Positions 24,334-32,688 of a stretch of 38,891 nucleotides of DNA are shown in pieces. Positions within the stretch are counted from its first letter, which is position 1. Each line of letters opens with the position of its first letter. This DNA is from Mediterranea sp. (in: CFB group bacteria) (GTDB lineage Bacteria; Bacteroidota; Bacteroidia; Bacteroidales; Bacteroidaceae), in contig JAISIZ010000001.1 of the NCBI GenBank assembly GCA_031261785.1, positions 1 to 38,891 on the forward strand. Direction: 5' to 3'. The position numbers and the translations under genes were made by a program. The notes below the pieces were generated by a model that was not told the origin of the DNA, made no database searches, and saw nothing but the letters and a program-made list of their open reading frames with translations.

Positions 24334-26964
24334 ATGAGAACTTTCGCACTTTTACTGGGATGCCTGCTGCTGTACGTCCCAAACCTATCGGCGCAAACGC
24401 TGAGCGACACCATTGTAGCCAACTTTAGCCTCCTGCAGCGCATGCCGCAGGAGAAACTCTACCTACACCTCGACAAGCCCTTCTACGGGGCGGGCGAGAA
24501 ACTCTGGTTCAAGGGCTATCTGCTGAATGCCACTACCCACCGGGAGGATACGAAAAGCAATTTCATCATCACCGAGCTGATCAACCGTTCCGACTCCGTC
24601 GTGCTGCGGAAGAAAGTACGCCGCGACTCCCTGGGTGTCTTCAGCAACGCCTTCACCCTGCCCGCCACGCTGCCCGCCGGCGACTACTACCTCCGCGGAT
24701 ATACCGAATGGATGCGGAACGCGGGACCCGACTTCTTCTATACCCGCGACGTGACGATAGGCAACGCCATCGACAACACCATCCTCTCCAGCATCGAGTA
24801 CGAAGAAGTGGACAGCACGCTCTATACCGCCCGCGTCAGCTTCTACGACAACAACCGGGCACCTTATGCCGACACGCATATCCGCTACCGCCTCCTCATC
24901 GACGGCAAGCCCGGCGGCAAAGGCCGACGTACCACCGACGCCAATGGCACGATCAGCCTGCCACTCCCCGGCGACGCGCTCAGGCGTGCCCGTCGCGAGC
25001 TTCTCGTGGAGTTCGACGACCCGAAGCTGAGCTATACGAAGACCTTCTACCTCCCGACGTTCGACAAGGAGTTCGGCCTTAGCTTCTTCCCCGAGGGAGG
25101 CGCCCTCCTGGCCATCTCCCACCAGACCGTCGCCTTCAAGGCCGTAAAGGCCGACGGCTCCTCGCTGCCCATCGAAGGCGACCTCCTCAACGCCGCGGGC
25201 GACACGCTCGCCCACTTCCAGTCGGAGCACGACGGCATGGGCGTGTTCGTCATCATGCGACCCAGCCCCGACGAGACTTATTCCGTAGCCGCACGCTCCG
25301 CCGATGGCATCATACGCCGCTTCAAGCTTCCAAAGGTGGAACCGAAAGGCATCTCCATCAACGTAAGCTACCACCGGCAGGAGATTCGCTATGAGATACA
25401 GAAGACCGACTCCACCCCGTGGCCCGAACCCCTGTTTCTCGCGGCACATACCCGGGGGAAGCTCTCCCTGCTCCGCCCCATCGGCTCCACCGCTCCCATA
25501 GGACGGCTGGACGAGAATCTCTTCGACCCCGGTATCACCCACTTCATGCTTGTCGACGGACAAGGAAAGGTGCTGAGCGAACGGTTGCTGTTCGTTCCCG
25601 ACAAGAAGCCCCTGCAATGGCAAGTCTCTACCGACAAGCGGCATTACGGCCGCCGCGAGAAGGTGGAGCTGAGCCTCTCGGTGACCGACGCCGACGGACA
25701 GCCCGTGGAGGGCGACTTCTCCATCAGCGTCACCGACCGGCAGATGGTGCAGCCCGATTCGCTCGCCGACAACAGCCTGTCCAACCTCCTTCTCACCTCC
25801 GACCTCAAAGGATACATCGAGAATCCGGGGTTCTACTTCCTCGACCAGTCGCCCCGTACCCTTCGATGCGTCGACTACCTCATGCTCACGCACGGCTGGC
25901 GACGCTATCGTGTCGACAACCTCGTCCGCCCCTTCCCTCTCGACTTCACCTATTACGTAGAGCGGGGACAAACCATCAGCGGACACGTCAAGGGTCTCTT
26001 CGGGGGCAACGTGAAGCGAGGACCCATCACCATCCTCTCGCCCAAACGACAGATTTTCGAAACCACCAACACCGACGACAAGGGCGACTTCCTGACCAAC
26101 ATCCTTTTCCCCGACAGCACCACCTTCGTGGTGCAAGCCCGCACCAAGAAAGGCTTCGCCAGCGTGGACATCGAGATGGATGAATCGCCACTGCCACCGG
26201 CTACCCACCGGGGACCGTTCGCCGACCGCTCCGTGCTAATCAGCAACGACTACCTGGCCCATGCCCGCGAAAAATACTACATGGAAGGAGGCATGCGCGT
26301 GTACAACCTCAAGGAGGTCGTTGTCAGCGGCAAGCGCGAGAGTCCCAGCCAGCAGAGCGTGTACGTCCAGGGAAGCATGAACGTCTACACCGTGGAGGGA
26401 GAGGAGCTTGATCGATTCTCGGCGCAGAACGCGTTCGATGTCGCCACCCGCCTGCCCGGCGTCACCGTATGGAACGGCAACGAGATCCATGTCCGCAACA
26501 ACGAGAGTCCGGCACTCCTCGTGGTGGACGATATCACGTACGAGGACAACAGCTTGCTGCGGAGCATACCGACCTCCCAGATATCGAGCGTCAACCTCAT
26601 CCGTGGCGCCGATAGTGCGATATTCGGCCTCCGCGGGGCTGGTGGAGCCATCGTCATCACGCTGAAAAGGGGAGCCGTGATGCCTGCCGCGCCCCCGCGA
26701 GGCATCACGATCTACAGCCCGCTGGGCTACTGCCAGCCGGTGGAGTTCTTCAGCCCGGCATATCCCTATTCCGAACACCGCAACTGGAACCGGCCCGACA
26801 CGCGTACCACCATCTACTGGAATCCTTCCGTCAAGCTCGACGCCGAGGGGAAAGCCACCCTCTCGTACTATACGCCCGACAGCACGGCTCCCGAGGAAGT
26901 CGTCATCGAAGGAGTGACCAAGGACGGAAAGGTCTGCCGCCTGACGCGGACGGTCAATCCATAG
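24334..26964 (+). CDS. Large exported MG2-like protein with TonB-receptor plug domain and no barrel
   Basis: The protein is 876 residues from the ATG at 24334, with signal peptide MRTFALLLGCLLLYVPNLSA. The first domain resembles a macroglobulin-type MG2 domain (KLYLHLDKPFYGAGEKLWFK, then LPAGDYYLRGYTEW). Further beta-sandwich-like regions follow to about 650 (YGRREKVELSLSVTDADG, FSISVTDRQMV). A TonB-dependent receptor plug domain is at about 660-780 (VATRLPGVTV, IRGADSAIFGLRGAGGAIVI). The C-terminal part ends in a beta domain (ATLSYYTPDSTAPEEVVIEG). There is no 22-strand barrel, so it is not a transporter itself. Such plug-only proteins are widespread in Bacteroidota and uncharacterised. It follows the Crp-like gene. 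Confidence 0.8.
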   Translation: MRTFALLLGCLLLYVPNLSAQTLSDTIVANFSLLQRMPQEKLYLHLDKPFYGAGEKLWFKGYLLNATTHREDTKSNFIITELINRSDSVVLRKKVRRDSLGVFSNAFTLPATLPAGDYYLRGYTEWMRNAGPDFFYTRDVTIGNAIDNTILSSIEYEEVDSTLYTARVSFYDNNRAPYADTHIRYRLLIDGKPGGKGRRTTDANGTISLPLPGDALRRARRELLVEFDDPKLSYTKTFYLPTFDKEFGLSFFPEGGALLAISHQTVAFKAVKADGSSLPIEGDLLNAAGDTLAHFQSEHDGMGVFVIMRPSPDETYSVAARSADGIIRRFKLPKVEPKGISINVSYHRQEIRYEIQKTDSTPWPEPLFLAAHTRGKLSLLRPIGSTAPIGRLDENLFDPGITHFMLVDGQGKVLSERLLFVPDKKPLQWQVSTDKRHYGRREKVELSLSVTDADGQPVEGDFSISVTDRQMVQPDSLADNSLSNLLLTSDLKGYIENPGFYFLDQSPRTLRCVDYLMLTHGWRRYRVDNLVRPFPLDFTYYVERGQTISGHVKGLFGGNVKRGPITILSPKRQIFETTNTDDKGDFLTNILFPDSTTFVVQARTKKGFASVDIEMDESPLPPATHRGPFADRSVLISNDYLAHAREKYYMEGGMRVYNLKEVVVSGKRESPSQQSVYVQGSMNVYTVEGEELDRFSAQNAFDVATRLPGVTVWNGNEIHVRNNESPALLVVDDITYEDNSLLRSIPTSQISSVNLIRGADSAIFGLRGAGGAIVITLKRGAVMPAAPPRGITIYSPLGYCQPVEFFSPAYPYSEHRNWNRPDTRTTIYWNPSVKLDAEGKATLSYYTPDSTAPEEVVIEGVTKDGKVCRLTRTVNP

Positions 26965-26982
26965 GCTCCCCCGGCCTATGGA

Positions 26983-28245
26983 TTAATCGCCCAGCGTCAG
27001 CAACCATTTCCAGACGGGGAGCACTTCGATAGTCATGCCTTCGTGTTCGATGGTTCGCTCTTCCTCGCGGGTCACGATTTGCAGCTTTCGCGCGTCCAGG
27101 TATCTGGCTGCCTTGACCAACGCGTCCAGCTCCCGCGCTTTGGTCTGTACGTTGGCGATGCTGTAAGAGGATTGGATGAGCCATCGCTCGTTGGGTATGT
27201 AGAAATCCACCTCTATACGGTTATGGTAGTAATAGGCCTCCTTTCCAAACAAACGTCGCAACGTGATGGCTATGAGGTTCTCCAGCAATGAGGTGTCCGG
27301 ATTGAATATAAACAGGTTCAAGATACCATTGTCGATGAAGTAGTATTTGCGGTTGGTCTCCCGTTCAGCGAACCGGGCTTTATAATTTTCGAGGCTGAAC
27401 GCGATCCAGGCCTGTTCCAGATAACCCACATAGTCGATTACCGTTTTCACCCCGATATGGTCGCCAGACGACGATACGATGTTCTTCAGCCGGTTGTACG
27501 AAGAGGGCTGCATCACACTCTCGGCCAGTTTCTTGACCAACAGCCGCATGGAATCGGGGTTGCGGAGGGAATAGCGGGCTACCAGATCGCCAAAATAGAT
27601 TTTTTGGTACAGCCCGCTCAACCATGTCCGCTTATCTTCGAAACGTCGTAGTTCCGGAAATCCGCCATAATAGAAATAGGTGTCGAAAGCGCGCGCCACC
27701 TTGCTCCGAATAGCCTGTGAATATGCCCAATTACCTGGCAGGTCGACTTGCCTCATGGCAAGAAATTCACGGAAGGAGAGGGGATAAACCTCTTTAACCA
27801 GAAAACGGCCGCCCAGCGTGGTCGCGATCTCACTGCTCAGCATCTGCGCGTTGCTCCCGGTCACATACACACGATAGTTTTTGTCGGCCAGCCGACGGAC
27901 AAACTTCTCCCAGCCAGAAACAACCTGTATCTCGTCGAGGAAGAAGATGGGTTGGGATGCATACAGCTCTTCGTAAGCCTGCTTGAGTTGATCCAACTCC
28001 TCTGCCCGCAAGCCGATAAAGCGCTCGTCCTCAAAGTTGAGGTAAAGAATCTCCTCGATGCGATGTCCATCGGCCAGCAAACGATGTATCTGCTGATACA
28101 TGAGGTAAGACTTTCCCGCTCGCCGAATGCCCAGAAAGACATAATTTCCATTCACCTCCAGCTCGACGGGGCGACGTGTGAACTCTACCTGTAGCACGAA
28201 CTCCTGGTTCTCTACGATCACCTGCTTAATCAGTCCTTTATCCAT
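26983..28245 (-). CDS. AAA ATPase with DUF4143 C-terminal domain
   Basis: This 420-residue cytoplasmic protein has Walker A in GIRRAGKSYLMYQ (about 39-51) and Walker B in PIFFLDEIQ (about 98-106), with sensor-like VYVTGSNAQMLS. The DUF4143 part (about 200-340) includes LVARYSLRNPD, VIDYVGYLEQAWIAF and KYYFIDNGILNLF. It ends in a nuclease-like segment (YYYHNRIEVDFYIPNERWLI). Many copies of this family occur in Bacteroidota genomes; function is unsettled, with roles in defence or mobile-element biology proposed. It is convergent with the plug-domain gene (18-bp gap). Confidence 0.88.
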   Translation of the reverse strand: MDKGLIKQVIVENQEFVLQVEFTRRPVELEVNGNYVFLGIRRAGKSYLMYQQIHRLLADGHRIEEILYLNFEDERFIGLRAEELDQLKQAYEELYASQPIFFLDEIQVVSGWEKFVRRLADKNYRVYVTGSNAQMLSSEIATTLGGRFLVKEVYPLSFREFLAMRQVDLPGNWAYSQAIRSKVARAFDTYFYYGGFPELRRFEDKRTWLSGLYQKIYFGDLVARYSLRNPDSMRLLVKKLAESVMQPSSYNRLKNIVSSSGDHIGVKTVIDYVGYLEQAWIAFSLENYKARFAERETNRKYYFIDNGILNLFIFNPDTSLLENLIAITLRRLFGKEAYYYHNRIEVDFYIPNERWLIQSSYSIANVQTKARELDALVKAARYLDARKLQIVTREEERTIEHEGMTIEVLPVWKWLLTLGD

Positions 28246-28268
28246 AATGTCATCGCAATAAATTTCCG

Positions 28269-28276
28269 CAAATATA
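28269..28276 (-). promoter_or_regulatory. -7 promoter element for the AAA/DUF4143 gene
   Basis: The minus-strand reading is TATATTTG, an exact TAnnTTTG match about 25 bp upstream of the start codon at 28245. A TTTG lies 24 nt farther upstream, slightly too far for a standard -33. Confidence 0.5.
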
Positions 28277-28281
28277 GCCCA

Positions 28282-28339
28282 TTTTATTCTGTATGCGAAA
28301 CAAAACAGCCCTTATTTTATTCCGTATGCGAAACAAAAC
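28282..28339. repeat. 33-bp tandem repeat, two copies
   Basis: TTTTATTC, one variable base, then GTATGCGAAACAAAAC starts at 28282 and again at 28315, 25 bases with one mismatch. It lies in the promoter region of the AAA/DUF4143 gene between its -7 element and miaA. It could be a duplicated operator. Confidence 0.75.
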
Positions 28340-28405
28340 GGCACATTCATCGCGTGACATAAGCGTATCGGCGACCATATTCTTGCGCGGTAAGGAGAGA
28401 AGTGC

Positions 28406-28413
28406 TACCTTAG
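28406..28413 (+). promoter_or_regulatory. Weak -7 element for miaA
   Basis: TACCTTAG is one mismatch from TAnnTTTG, with a TTG about 20 nt upstream (28382-28384). It is 27 bp before the miaA ATG. Confidence 0.35.
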
Positions 28414-28440
28414 CGGCGAAATAAAGACTCATCCACCGAC

Positions 28441-29382
28441 ATGAAGTCACCCTACGACCTACTCACCATCCTCGGTCCCACCGCCTCGGGCAAGACGCCA
28501 CTGGCCGCCGCCCTCGCCCACCGACTGGGCACGGAGATCGTCAGCGCCGATTCGCGGCAGGTGTACCGCCGCATGGACATCGGCACGGGAAAGGACTTGG
28601 CCGACTACACAATGCCCGACGGTACCGTCATCCCCCACCACCTGATCGACATCGCCGAGCCGGGCTATAAGTACAACGTCTTCGAGTACCAACGCGACTT
28701 CCTCGTCGCCTACGACACCATCAACCAGAAGGACAGCCTTCCCATCCTCTGCGGAGGCACGGGCCTGTACATCGAAGCCGTGTTGAAAGGTTACCACCTC
28801 ATGCCCGTGCCTCCCAACCCCGAGCTACGCCAACGCCTCGCGGGCCATTCACTGCCCGAACTGACCAACATCCTGGGCCGGTACAAGACACTCCACAACA
28901 CCACCGACGTCGACACCCCCAAGCGGGCCATCCGCGCCATCGAGATCGAGGAATACTACGCCGCCCATCCCGCGCGAGGCGAGGAGTTCCCCCAACTGCG
29001 CAGCCTCATCGTCGGTCTCGACATCGATCGCGACCTGCGCCGCCAGAAGATTACCCGCCGCCTCCGCCAACGCCTCGACGAGGGCATGGTGGACGAGGTG
29101 CGGCAACTCATCGACAGCGGCATCGCCCCCGACGACCTCCTCTACTACGGCCTGGAATACAAATACCTCACGCTCTACCTCCTCGGCCACCTCACCTATC
29201 CGGAGATGTTCGCCGCCCTCGAGACCGCCATCCACCAGTTTGCCAAGCGGCAAATGACCTGGTTCCGGGGCATGGAACGCCGAGGCTTCACCATCCATTG
29301 GATCGACGCCACCCTCCCCATGGAACGAAAGGTGGAACGTGTCATCGAGCTACTCACTACACCCACCAATACGAACGCATGA
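28441..29382 (+). CDS. miaA: tRNA dimethylallyltransferase
   Basis: The enzyme transfers a dimethylallyl group to N6 of A37 in tRNAs reading UNN codons. The 313-residue protein opens with the P-loop LTILGPTASGKTPLAAALA, then IVSADSRQVYRRMDIGTGKD, the family signature. ICGGTGLYIEAVLKGY and the C-terminal YGLEYKYL and FAKRQMTWFRGMERRGF are also diagnostic. The stop overlaps the ATG of the following phosphoesterase gene by ATGA, so the two are coupled. Confidence 0.97.
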   Translation: MKSPYDLLTILGPTASGKTPLAAALAHRLGTEIVSADSRQVYRRMDIGTGKDLADYTMPDGTVIPHHLIDIAEPGYKYNVFEYQRDFLVAYDTINQKDSLPILCGGTGLYIEAVLKGYHLMPVPPNPELRQRLAGHSLPELTNILGRYKTLHNTTDVDTPKRAIRAIEIEEYYAAHPARGEEFPQLRSLIVGLDIDRDLRRQKITRRLRQRLDEGMVDEVRQLIDSGIAPDDLLYYGLEYKYLTLYLLGHLTYPEMFAALETAIHQFAKRQMTWFRGMERRGFTIHWIDATLPMERKVERVIELLTTPTNTNA

Positions 29383-30272
29383 AACCTCTCTGGCTACTCG
29401 CCCTGCTTACCCTGCTCCGCGTGCCGACATTGTCGGCCCAATCCTCCACCCCCGCGCTCCGCTTCGGCCTGCTGGCCGACATCCAGTACGCCGACGCCAA
29501 CGCCGCCGGAAGCCGCTTCTACCGCAACTCGCTCGGGAAAGCCGAAGAGGCCGTGGCCGCCCTCAACCGGAACGACGTGGCGTTCACCATCAATCTCGGC
29601 GACATCGTGGACCGGCGCTTCGCCGACATCGACTCCGTGCTCCTCCGCCTCAGCCCGCTCCGCCGTAAGTTGTACAACACCACCGGCAACCACGACTACA
29701 AGGGCGTGACCGACAACCGTCGCCTGCTGCGCAAGCTCGGTATGCCAGCCGCGTACTACACCTTCGAGAAAGCCGGATGGGTATTCGTGATGCTCAACAC
29801 CAACGAGGTGGCGCCATACGCCAACGTGGCCGGAACGCCCCTGGCCGAAGAGCTCTCGGCACAGCGCGCCTATATCAAGCGAGAGGGGCTTCCTCAAGGC
29901 GCTTCGTACAACGGAGGCGTCAGCGCCCACCAATTAGAGTGGTTGGACAAAGTGTTGCGACGAGCCGAGCGAAAGGGAAAGCGTGTCCTCGTCTTCTCCC
30001 ACCACCCGCTCTACCCCGAGATGGGAGAGAGCGCGCTCAACGCCCGGGAGATCCTGAGCGTCATCGCCCGCCACACCTGCGTCAAAGCGCTCTTCGCCGG
30101 ACATCACCACGCCGGCGGCTTCGCCCGCTACAACGGCATCCCCTCGGTCAACATCGAGGGAATGGTAGAGACCGCCGCACGCAACGCCTTCGCCGTGGTG
30201 ACGCTCTATCCCGACCGGATCGAGATAGAGGGACACGGACGGGTGCCGTCGAGGACGTTGCCCGTCAAGTAA
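29379..30272 (+). CDS. ADPRM-like metallophosphoesterase (ADP-ribose/CDP-alcohol diphosphatase type), exported
   Basis: The protein is 297 residues from the ATG at 29379, with signal peptide MKPLWLLALLTLLRVPTLSA. Metallophosphoesterase motifs are in order: LLADIQYAD, NLGDIVDRR, TTGNHDYK, VFSHHPLYPE, and LFAGHHHAGG. Close resemblance to the animal and bacterial ADPRM branch shows in FGLLADIQYAD, YNGGVSAHQLEWLDKVL and the C-terminal EGMVETAARNAFAV then GHGRVPSRTL. Known members hydrolyse ADP-ribose and CDP-alcohols with Mn2+. Here the signal peptide places it outside the cytoplasm, so its natural substrate is open. It overlaps the miaA stop by four bases. Its last 74 bp are duplicated at 30753-30826. 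Confidence 0.85.
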   Translation: MKPLWLLALLTLLRVPTLSAQSSTPALRFGLLADIQYADANAAGSRFYRNSLGKAEEAVAALNRNDVAFTINLGDIVDRRFADIDSVLLRLSPLRRKLYNTTGNHDYKGVTDNRRLLRKLGMPAAYYTFEKAGWVFVMLNTNEVAPYANVAGTPLAEELSAQRAYIKREGLPQGASYNGGVSAHQLEWLDKVLRRAERKGKRVLVFSHHPLYPEMGESALNAREILSVIARHTCVKALFAGHHHAGGFARYNGIPSVNIEGMVETAARNAFAVVTLYPDRIEIEGHGRVPSRTLPVK

Positions 30273-30325
30273 CGCAGAGGTAAATAATAGTCAGATAAAA
30301 TGCTTTGCCGAGATATGCCGATCGG

Positions 30326-30411
30326 TTATGGCCGCTGTATCCAATTCTCCATCTTGAGATGGGGTATGCGAATGAAATGCAGATGTTAGTATCAAGCAAG
30401 TAGCGTACCAT
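30326..30411 (-). pseudogene. vapC toxin pseudogene with internal deletion
   Basis: It starts with ATG overlapping the vapB stop (TGATG) and reads MVRYLLDTNICI, the invariant PIN-domain opening with its first acidic residue. After that, the plus-two frame reads HFIRIPHLKMENWIQRP then stop, the normal VapC C-terminus (RIP-LK-ENW). The roughly 100 codons between are gone and the halves are in different frames. The PIN active site is therefore lost. Reading on in the first frame gives a random 48-residue tail that overlaps the phosphoesterase end. Confidence 0.8.
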
Positions 30412-30656
30412 CAGTCATCGAATGATTCAATATATCGAGTGCCAAGCGTACGGCTATTGCGTATGTCAGCTATGATCTCCTCGGCACTGCGGTCGTCTTT
30501 CCATGCGCCGAAAGAATCCTTGATGGAGGTTCGCTTTCCTTTTTCCTTTTTGAGCAAACTCTCCGATAGCCTGTTTATGATGAGCAACTTCACGTCATCA
30601 CTGACGGAAGAGAGCATCCTTATATAACTATCCGCTATTCGAATGGCTGTATCCAT
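30411..30656 (-). CDS. VapB-like antitoxin, orphaned
   Basis: This 81-residue small protein ends GAWKDDRSAEEIIADIRNSR then TLGTRYIESFDD, a tail typical of short antitoxins paired with PIN toxins in Bacteroidales. The N-terminal half is helical (DVKLLIINRLSESLL). It has its own -7 element and is translationally joined to the vapC remnant by TGATG. With the toxin deleted, it is an orphan antitoxin that may still repress its promoter or neutralise another toxin. Confidence 0.72.
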   Translation of the reverse strand: MDTAIRIADSYIRMLSSVSDDVKLLIINRLSESLLKKEKGKRTSIKDSFGAWKDDRSAEEIIADIRNSRTLGTRYIESFDD

Positions 30657-30667
30657 CGCATAATCTC

Positions 30668-30741
30668 CTTTCTGAATGCAAAGTTAGCAAGAAAGTCTGT
30701 ACCTCCCGCACGCTTACTCCACTTTTTTCCTCATCTTCCAT
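30668..30741 (-). pseudogene. Duplicated 3' end of the yfhO-type gene
   Basis: This is a copy of about 33688-33761. Blocks CTTTCTGAATGCAAAGTTAG and GCACGCTTACTCCAC, then TTTTTTCCTC, are identical, with substitutions between. Minus-strand translation ends WKMRKKVE-stop, the C-terminus of the membrane protein (WKARKKVE-stop). The adjacent sequence now holds the vapB promoter. It abuts a copy of another gene end at 30753. Confidence 0.85.
30679..30686 (-). promoter_or_regulatory. -7 promoter element for vapB
   Basis: The minus-strand reading is TAACTTTG, an exact match 22 bp before the vapB ATG. The same element is present in the other copy of this repeat at 33700-33707, where no gene follows. 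Confidence 0.6.
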
Positions 30742-30752
30742 GCTGATACTAT

Positions 30753-30826
30753 CGCTCTATCCCGACCGGATCGAGATAGAGGGACACGGACGGGTGCCGT
30801 CGAGGACGTTGCCCATCAAGTAACGC
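30753..30826 (+). pseudogene. Duplicated 3' end of the ADPRM-like gene
   Basis: This 74-bp block matches 30202-30275 with one mismatch by hand comparison, including the stop codon. It is not preceded by any other part of the gene. It follows directly on the yfhO-end copy at 30668-30741. Confidence 0.9.
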
Positions 30827-30873
30827 GAGAGCTAATAATCGGAATTAAGCGAGGATTATTATCTTATAATAAT

Positions 30874-30881
30874 TACCTTTG
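30874..30881 (+). promoter_or_regulatory. -7 promoter element for the AAA ATPase gene
   Basis: TACCTTTG is an exact TAnnTTTG match 20 bp before the ATG at 30902, within AT-rich DNA. Confidence 0.55.
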
Positions 30882-30901
30882 CGTAATCAAAATTAGTTTC
30901 A

Positions 30902-32038
30902 ATGATGAAAACAATGCGAAACCCCTTTATCACGAGCGGATACGTGTCCGCCGAATACTTCTGCGACCGCGAGGAGGAAAGCCGGCAATTGGTACGCGAA
31001 GTGACGAATGGCAATAACCTGGCCCTCATCTCCACACGGAGAATGGGGAAGTCGGGCCTCATCAAGCACTGCTTCCAGCTGCCCGCAATCAAAGAGAGAT
31101 ACTACACGTTCTTCGTCGACATATACGACACGCGTTCACTCCGTGACTTTACGTTCGCCTTGAGTAAGGAAATCGTGGAAGTCCTGAAACCTCGCGGGAG
31201 AAGAGCCTTGGAAAGTTTCGTAAATAGCGTGAGATCCCTTCAGGCGGCTTTCGCCCTCGATATCAATGGGCTGCCCACGCCCAGCCTGGGGCTGGGCGAC
31301 ATACAGGTTCCCGCCAGCACGCTGGACGAGATATTCAGGTATCTGGAGCACGCCGACAAGCCCTGCCTGGTCGCTATCGATGAATTTCAGCAAATCGCCG
31401 AATATGGAATAGAAAACATAGAGGCAACCCTGCGCACGTATGTCCAACGCAACAACAACACCCGTTTCATCTTCGCGGGAAGCCAACGGCACGTCATGAG
31501 CGGCATGTTCCTCTCGCCCGCACGCCCTTTCTACCAAAGCGTGTCGATGATGCACCTGGATCGCATCGACTTGGAAGCGTACATCCCCTTCGCACGCCGG
31601 CACTTCACGGCAGCTGGAAAAAGCATCGAGGTAGAGGCCGTAACCGCCATATACCAACGCTTCGAGGGCATCACCTGGTATGTACAGAAGGTGTTGAACA
31701 CCTTATACGACAGGACACCGTGGGGAGGCGTCTGCAAGGAGGAGGAGATCGACGAAGCCATCCGCCTCATCGTCGGGTCCTACGACTACGCTTATTCGGA
31801 AACGATTTTCCGCCTGCCCGAAAGGCAAAAAGAACTGCTGATAGCCATCGCCAAAGAAGGCCGGGCGCAAGCCGTCACCTCCGCGACCTTCACCAAGAAA
31901 CATCACCTGGTCTCGGCCAGTTCCGTGCAAGCCGCCTTGAGAGGGTTGCTGGAGAAGGATTTCGTTACCCAAGAAAAAGGTATCTACCAGACGTACGACC
32001 GCTTCCTCGCCATCTGGCTGACGGAGCGCTACGGCTGA
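30902..32038 (+). CDS. AAA-type ATP-binding protein (archaeal-type ATPase family)
   Basis: This 378-residue cytoplasmic protein has Walker A ISTRRMGKSGLIKH (about 43-56), Walker B LVAIDEFQQI (about 156-165) and sensor FIFAGSQRHVM. A helical middle region (LDRIDLEAYIPFARRHFTAA) and a winged-helix-like C-terminus (ASSVQAALRGLLEKDFVTQE) follow, the layout of the COG1672-type ATPases numerous in Bacteroidota. ATG at 30902 or 30905 is equally likely. It lies in the accessory island with the repeat array and DUF6261 gene but has its own promoter. Role unknown. Confidence 0.85.
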   Translation: MMKTMRNPFITSGYVSAEYFCDREEESRQLVREVTNGNNLALISTRRMGKSGLIKHCFQLPAIKERYYTFFVDIYDTRSLRDFTFALSKEIVEVLKPRGRRALESFVNSVRSLQAAFALDINGLPTPSLGLGDIQVPASTLDEIFRYLEHADKPCLVAIDEFQQIAEYGIENIEATLRTYVQRNNNTRFIFAGSQRHVMSGMFLSPARPFYQSVSMMHLDRIDLEAYIPFARRHFTAAGKSIEVEAVTAIYQRFEGITWYVQKVLNTLYDRTPWGGVCKEEEIDEAIRLIVGSYDYAYSETIFRLPERQKELLIAIAKEGRAQAVTSATFTKKHHLVSASSVQAALRGLLEKDFVTQEKGIYQTYDRFLAIWLTERYG

Positions 32039-32095
32039 CGAGCGGCGGCGCGGGAAGGGAGACCCGGGTTCTGAGTATAACCAAGGCCGAAAAAC

Positions 32096-32125
32096 TTGCG
32101 TATCGCAAATCTTTTGCTATATTTG
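32096..32125 (+). promoter_or_regulatory. Strong promoter firing into the 40-bp palindromic array
   Basis: TTG (32096-32098), exactly 19 nt, then TATATTTG (32118-32125). Both elements and the spacing match the Bacteroidota consensus. The predicted start near 32131 is about 25 bp before the array at 32155, so the array would be transcribed, either as a separate RNA or as a leader of about 560 nt for the DUF6261 gene. Confidence 0.65.
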
Positions 32126-32154
32126 CATCGAAAAGATAAAAAGACGCGGGTTTT

Positions 32155-32425
32155 TGATTCCCCGACAAAAGGAAGGCTGAAAATACCCGGTATATTTCGT
32201 CCCGACAAAAGGGACAACGAAAAATACCCGGTATATTTCTCCAAGACGGGAGAAAGACGAAAAATACCCGGTATATTTCCCCAAGACGGGAGAAAGACGA
32301 AAAAATACCCGGTATATTTCCCCAAGACGGGAGAAAGACGAAAAATACCCGGTATATGACTCCAAGACGGGAGAAAGGCGAAAAATACCCGGTATATTTC
32401 CTCCCGACAAAAGGAGGGGCCGAAA
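32155..32425. repeat. Six-copy palindromic array, 40-41 bp period
   Basis: TACCCGGTATA (part of the odd palindrome ATACCCGGTAT) begins at 32184, 32225, 32265, 32306, 32346 and 32386. Between copies is a second hairpin whose stem sequence changes while staying complementary: TTCC/GGAA, GTCCC/GGGAC, TTTCTCC/GGAGAAA, and CCTCC/GGAGG. The loops are of two types, CGACAAAA-like in the end units and AAGACG in the middle ones. One unit has a weaker 4-bp stem. No coding sequence is credible through it. Confidence 0.9.
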
Positions 32426-32688
32426 AAACGCGCGTCTCGACATGTTCGTGAAATAGGACCGACAAAGCGACGTCGAGTTTTCGTTGTGCCTCCATGTAGG
32501 TTAGCCCGTTGGGGCTATACGCTATCCTTCGATTTGCCATCGAGACGCACAAGAGGAAAACACGCGTTCACCCCTGTCTTTGCTGTTTTTTCGACAGGTC
32601 ATCTTTCGCGGGAGAAGGTGACGGAAGCTCCCGTGCTTGTTTTTACGTCGAGACAAACATTTAATAATCTTTTAAAATTTATTGAGTA

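Noticed and set aside
31965..32552. Minus-strand frames with repeated IYRVFF/YTGYF peptides through the 40-bp array
   Set aside because: The units are 40 or 41 bp, so the repeats shift frame between copies; it is a by-product of the array.
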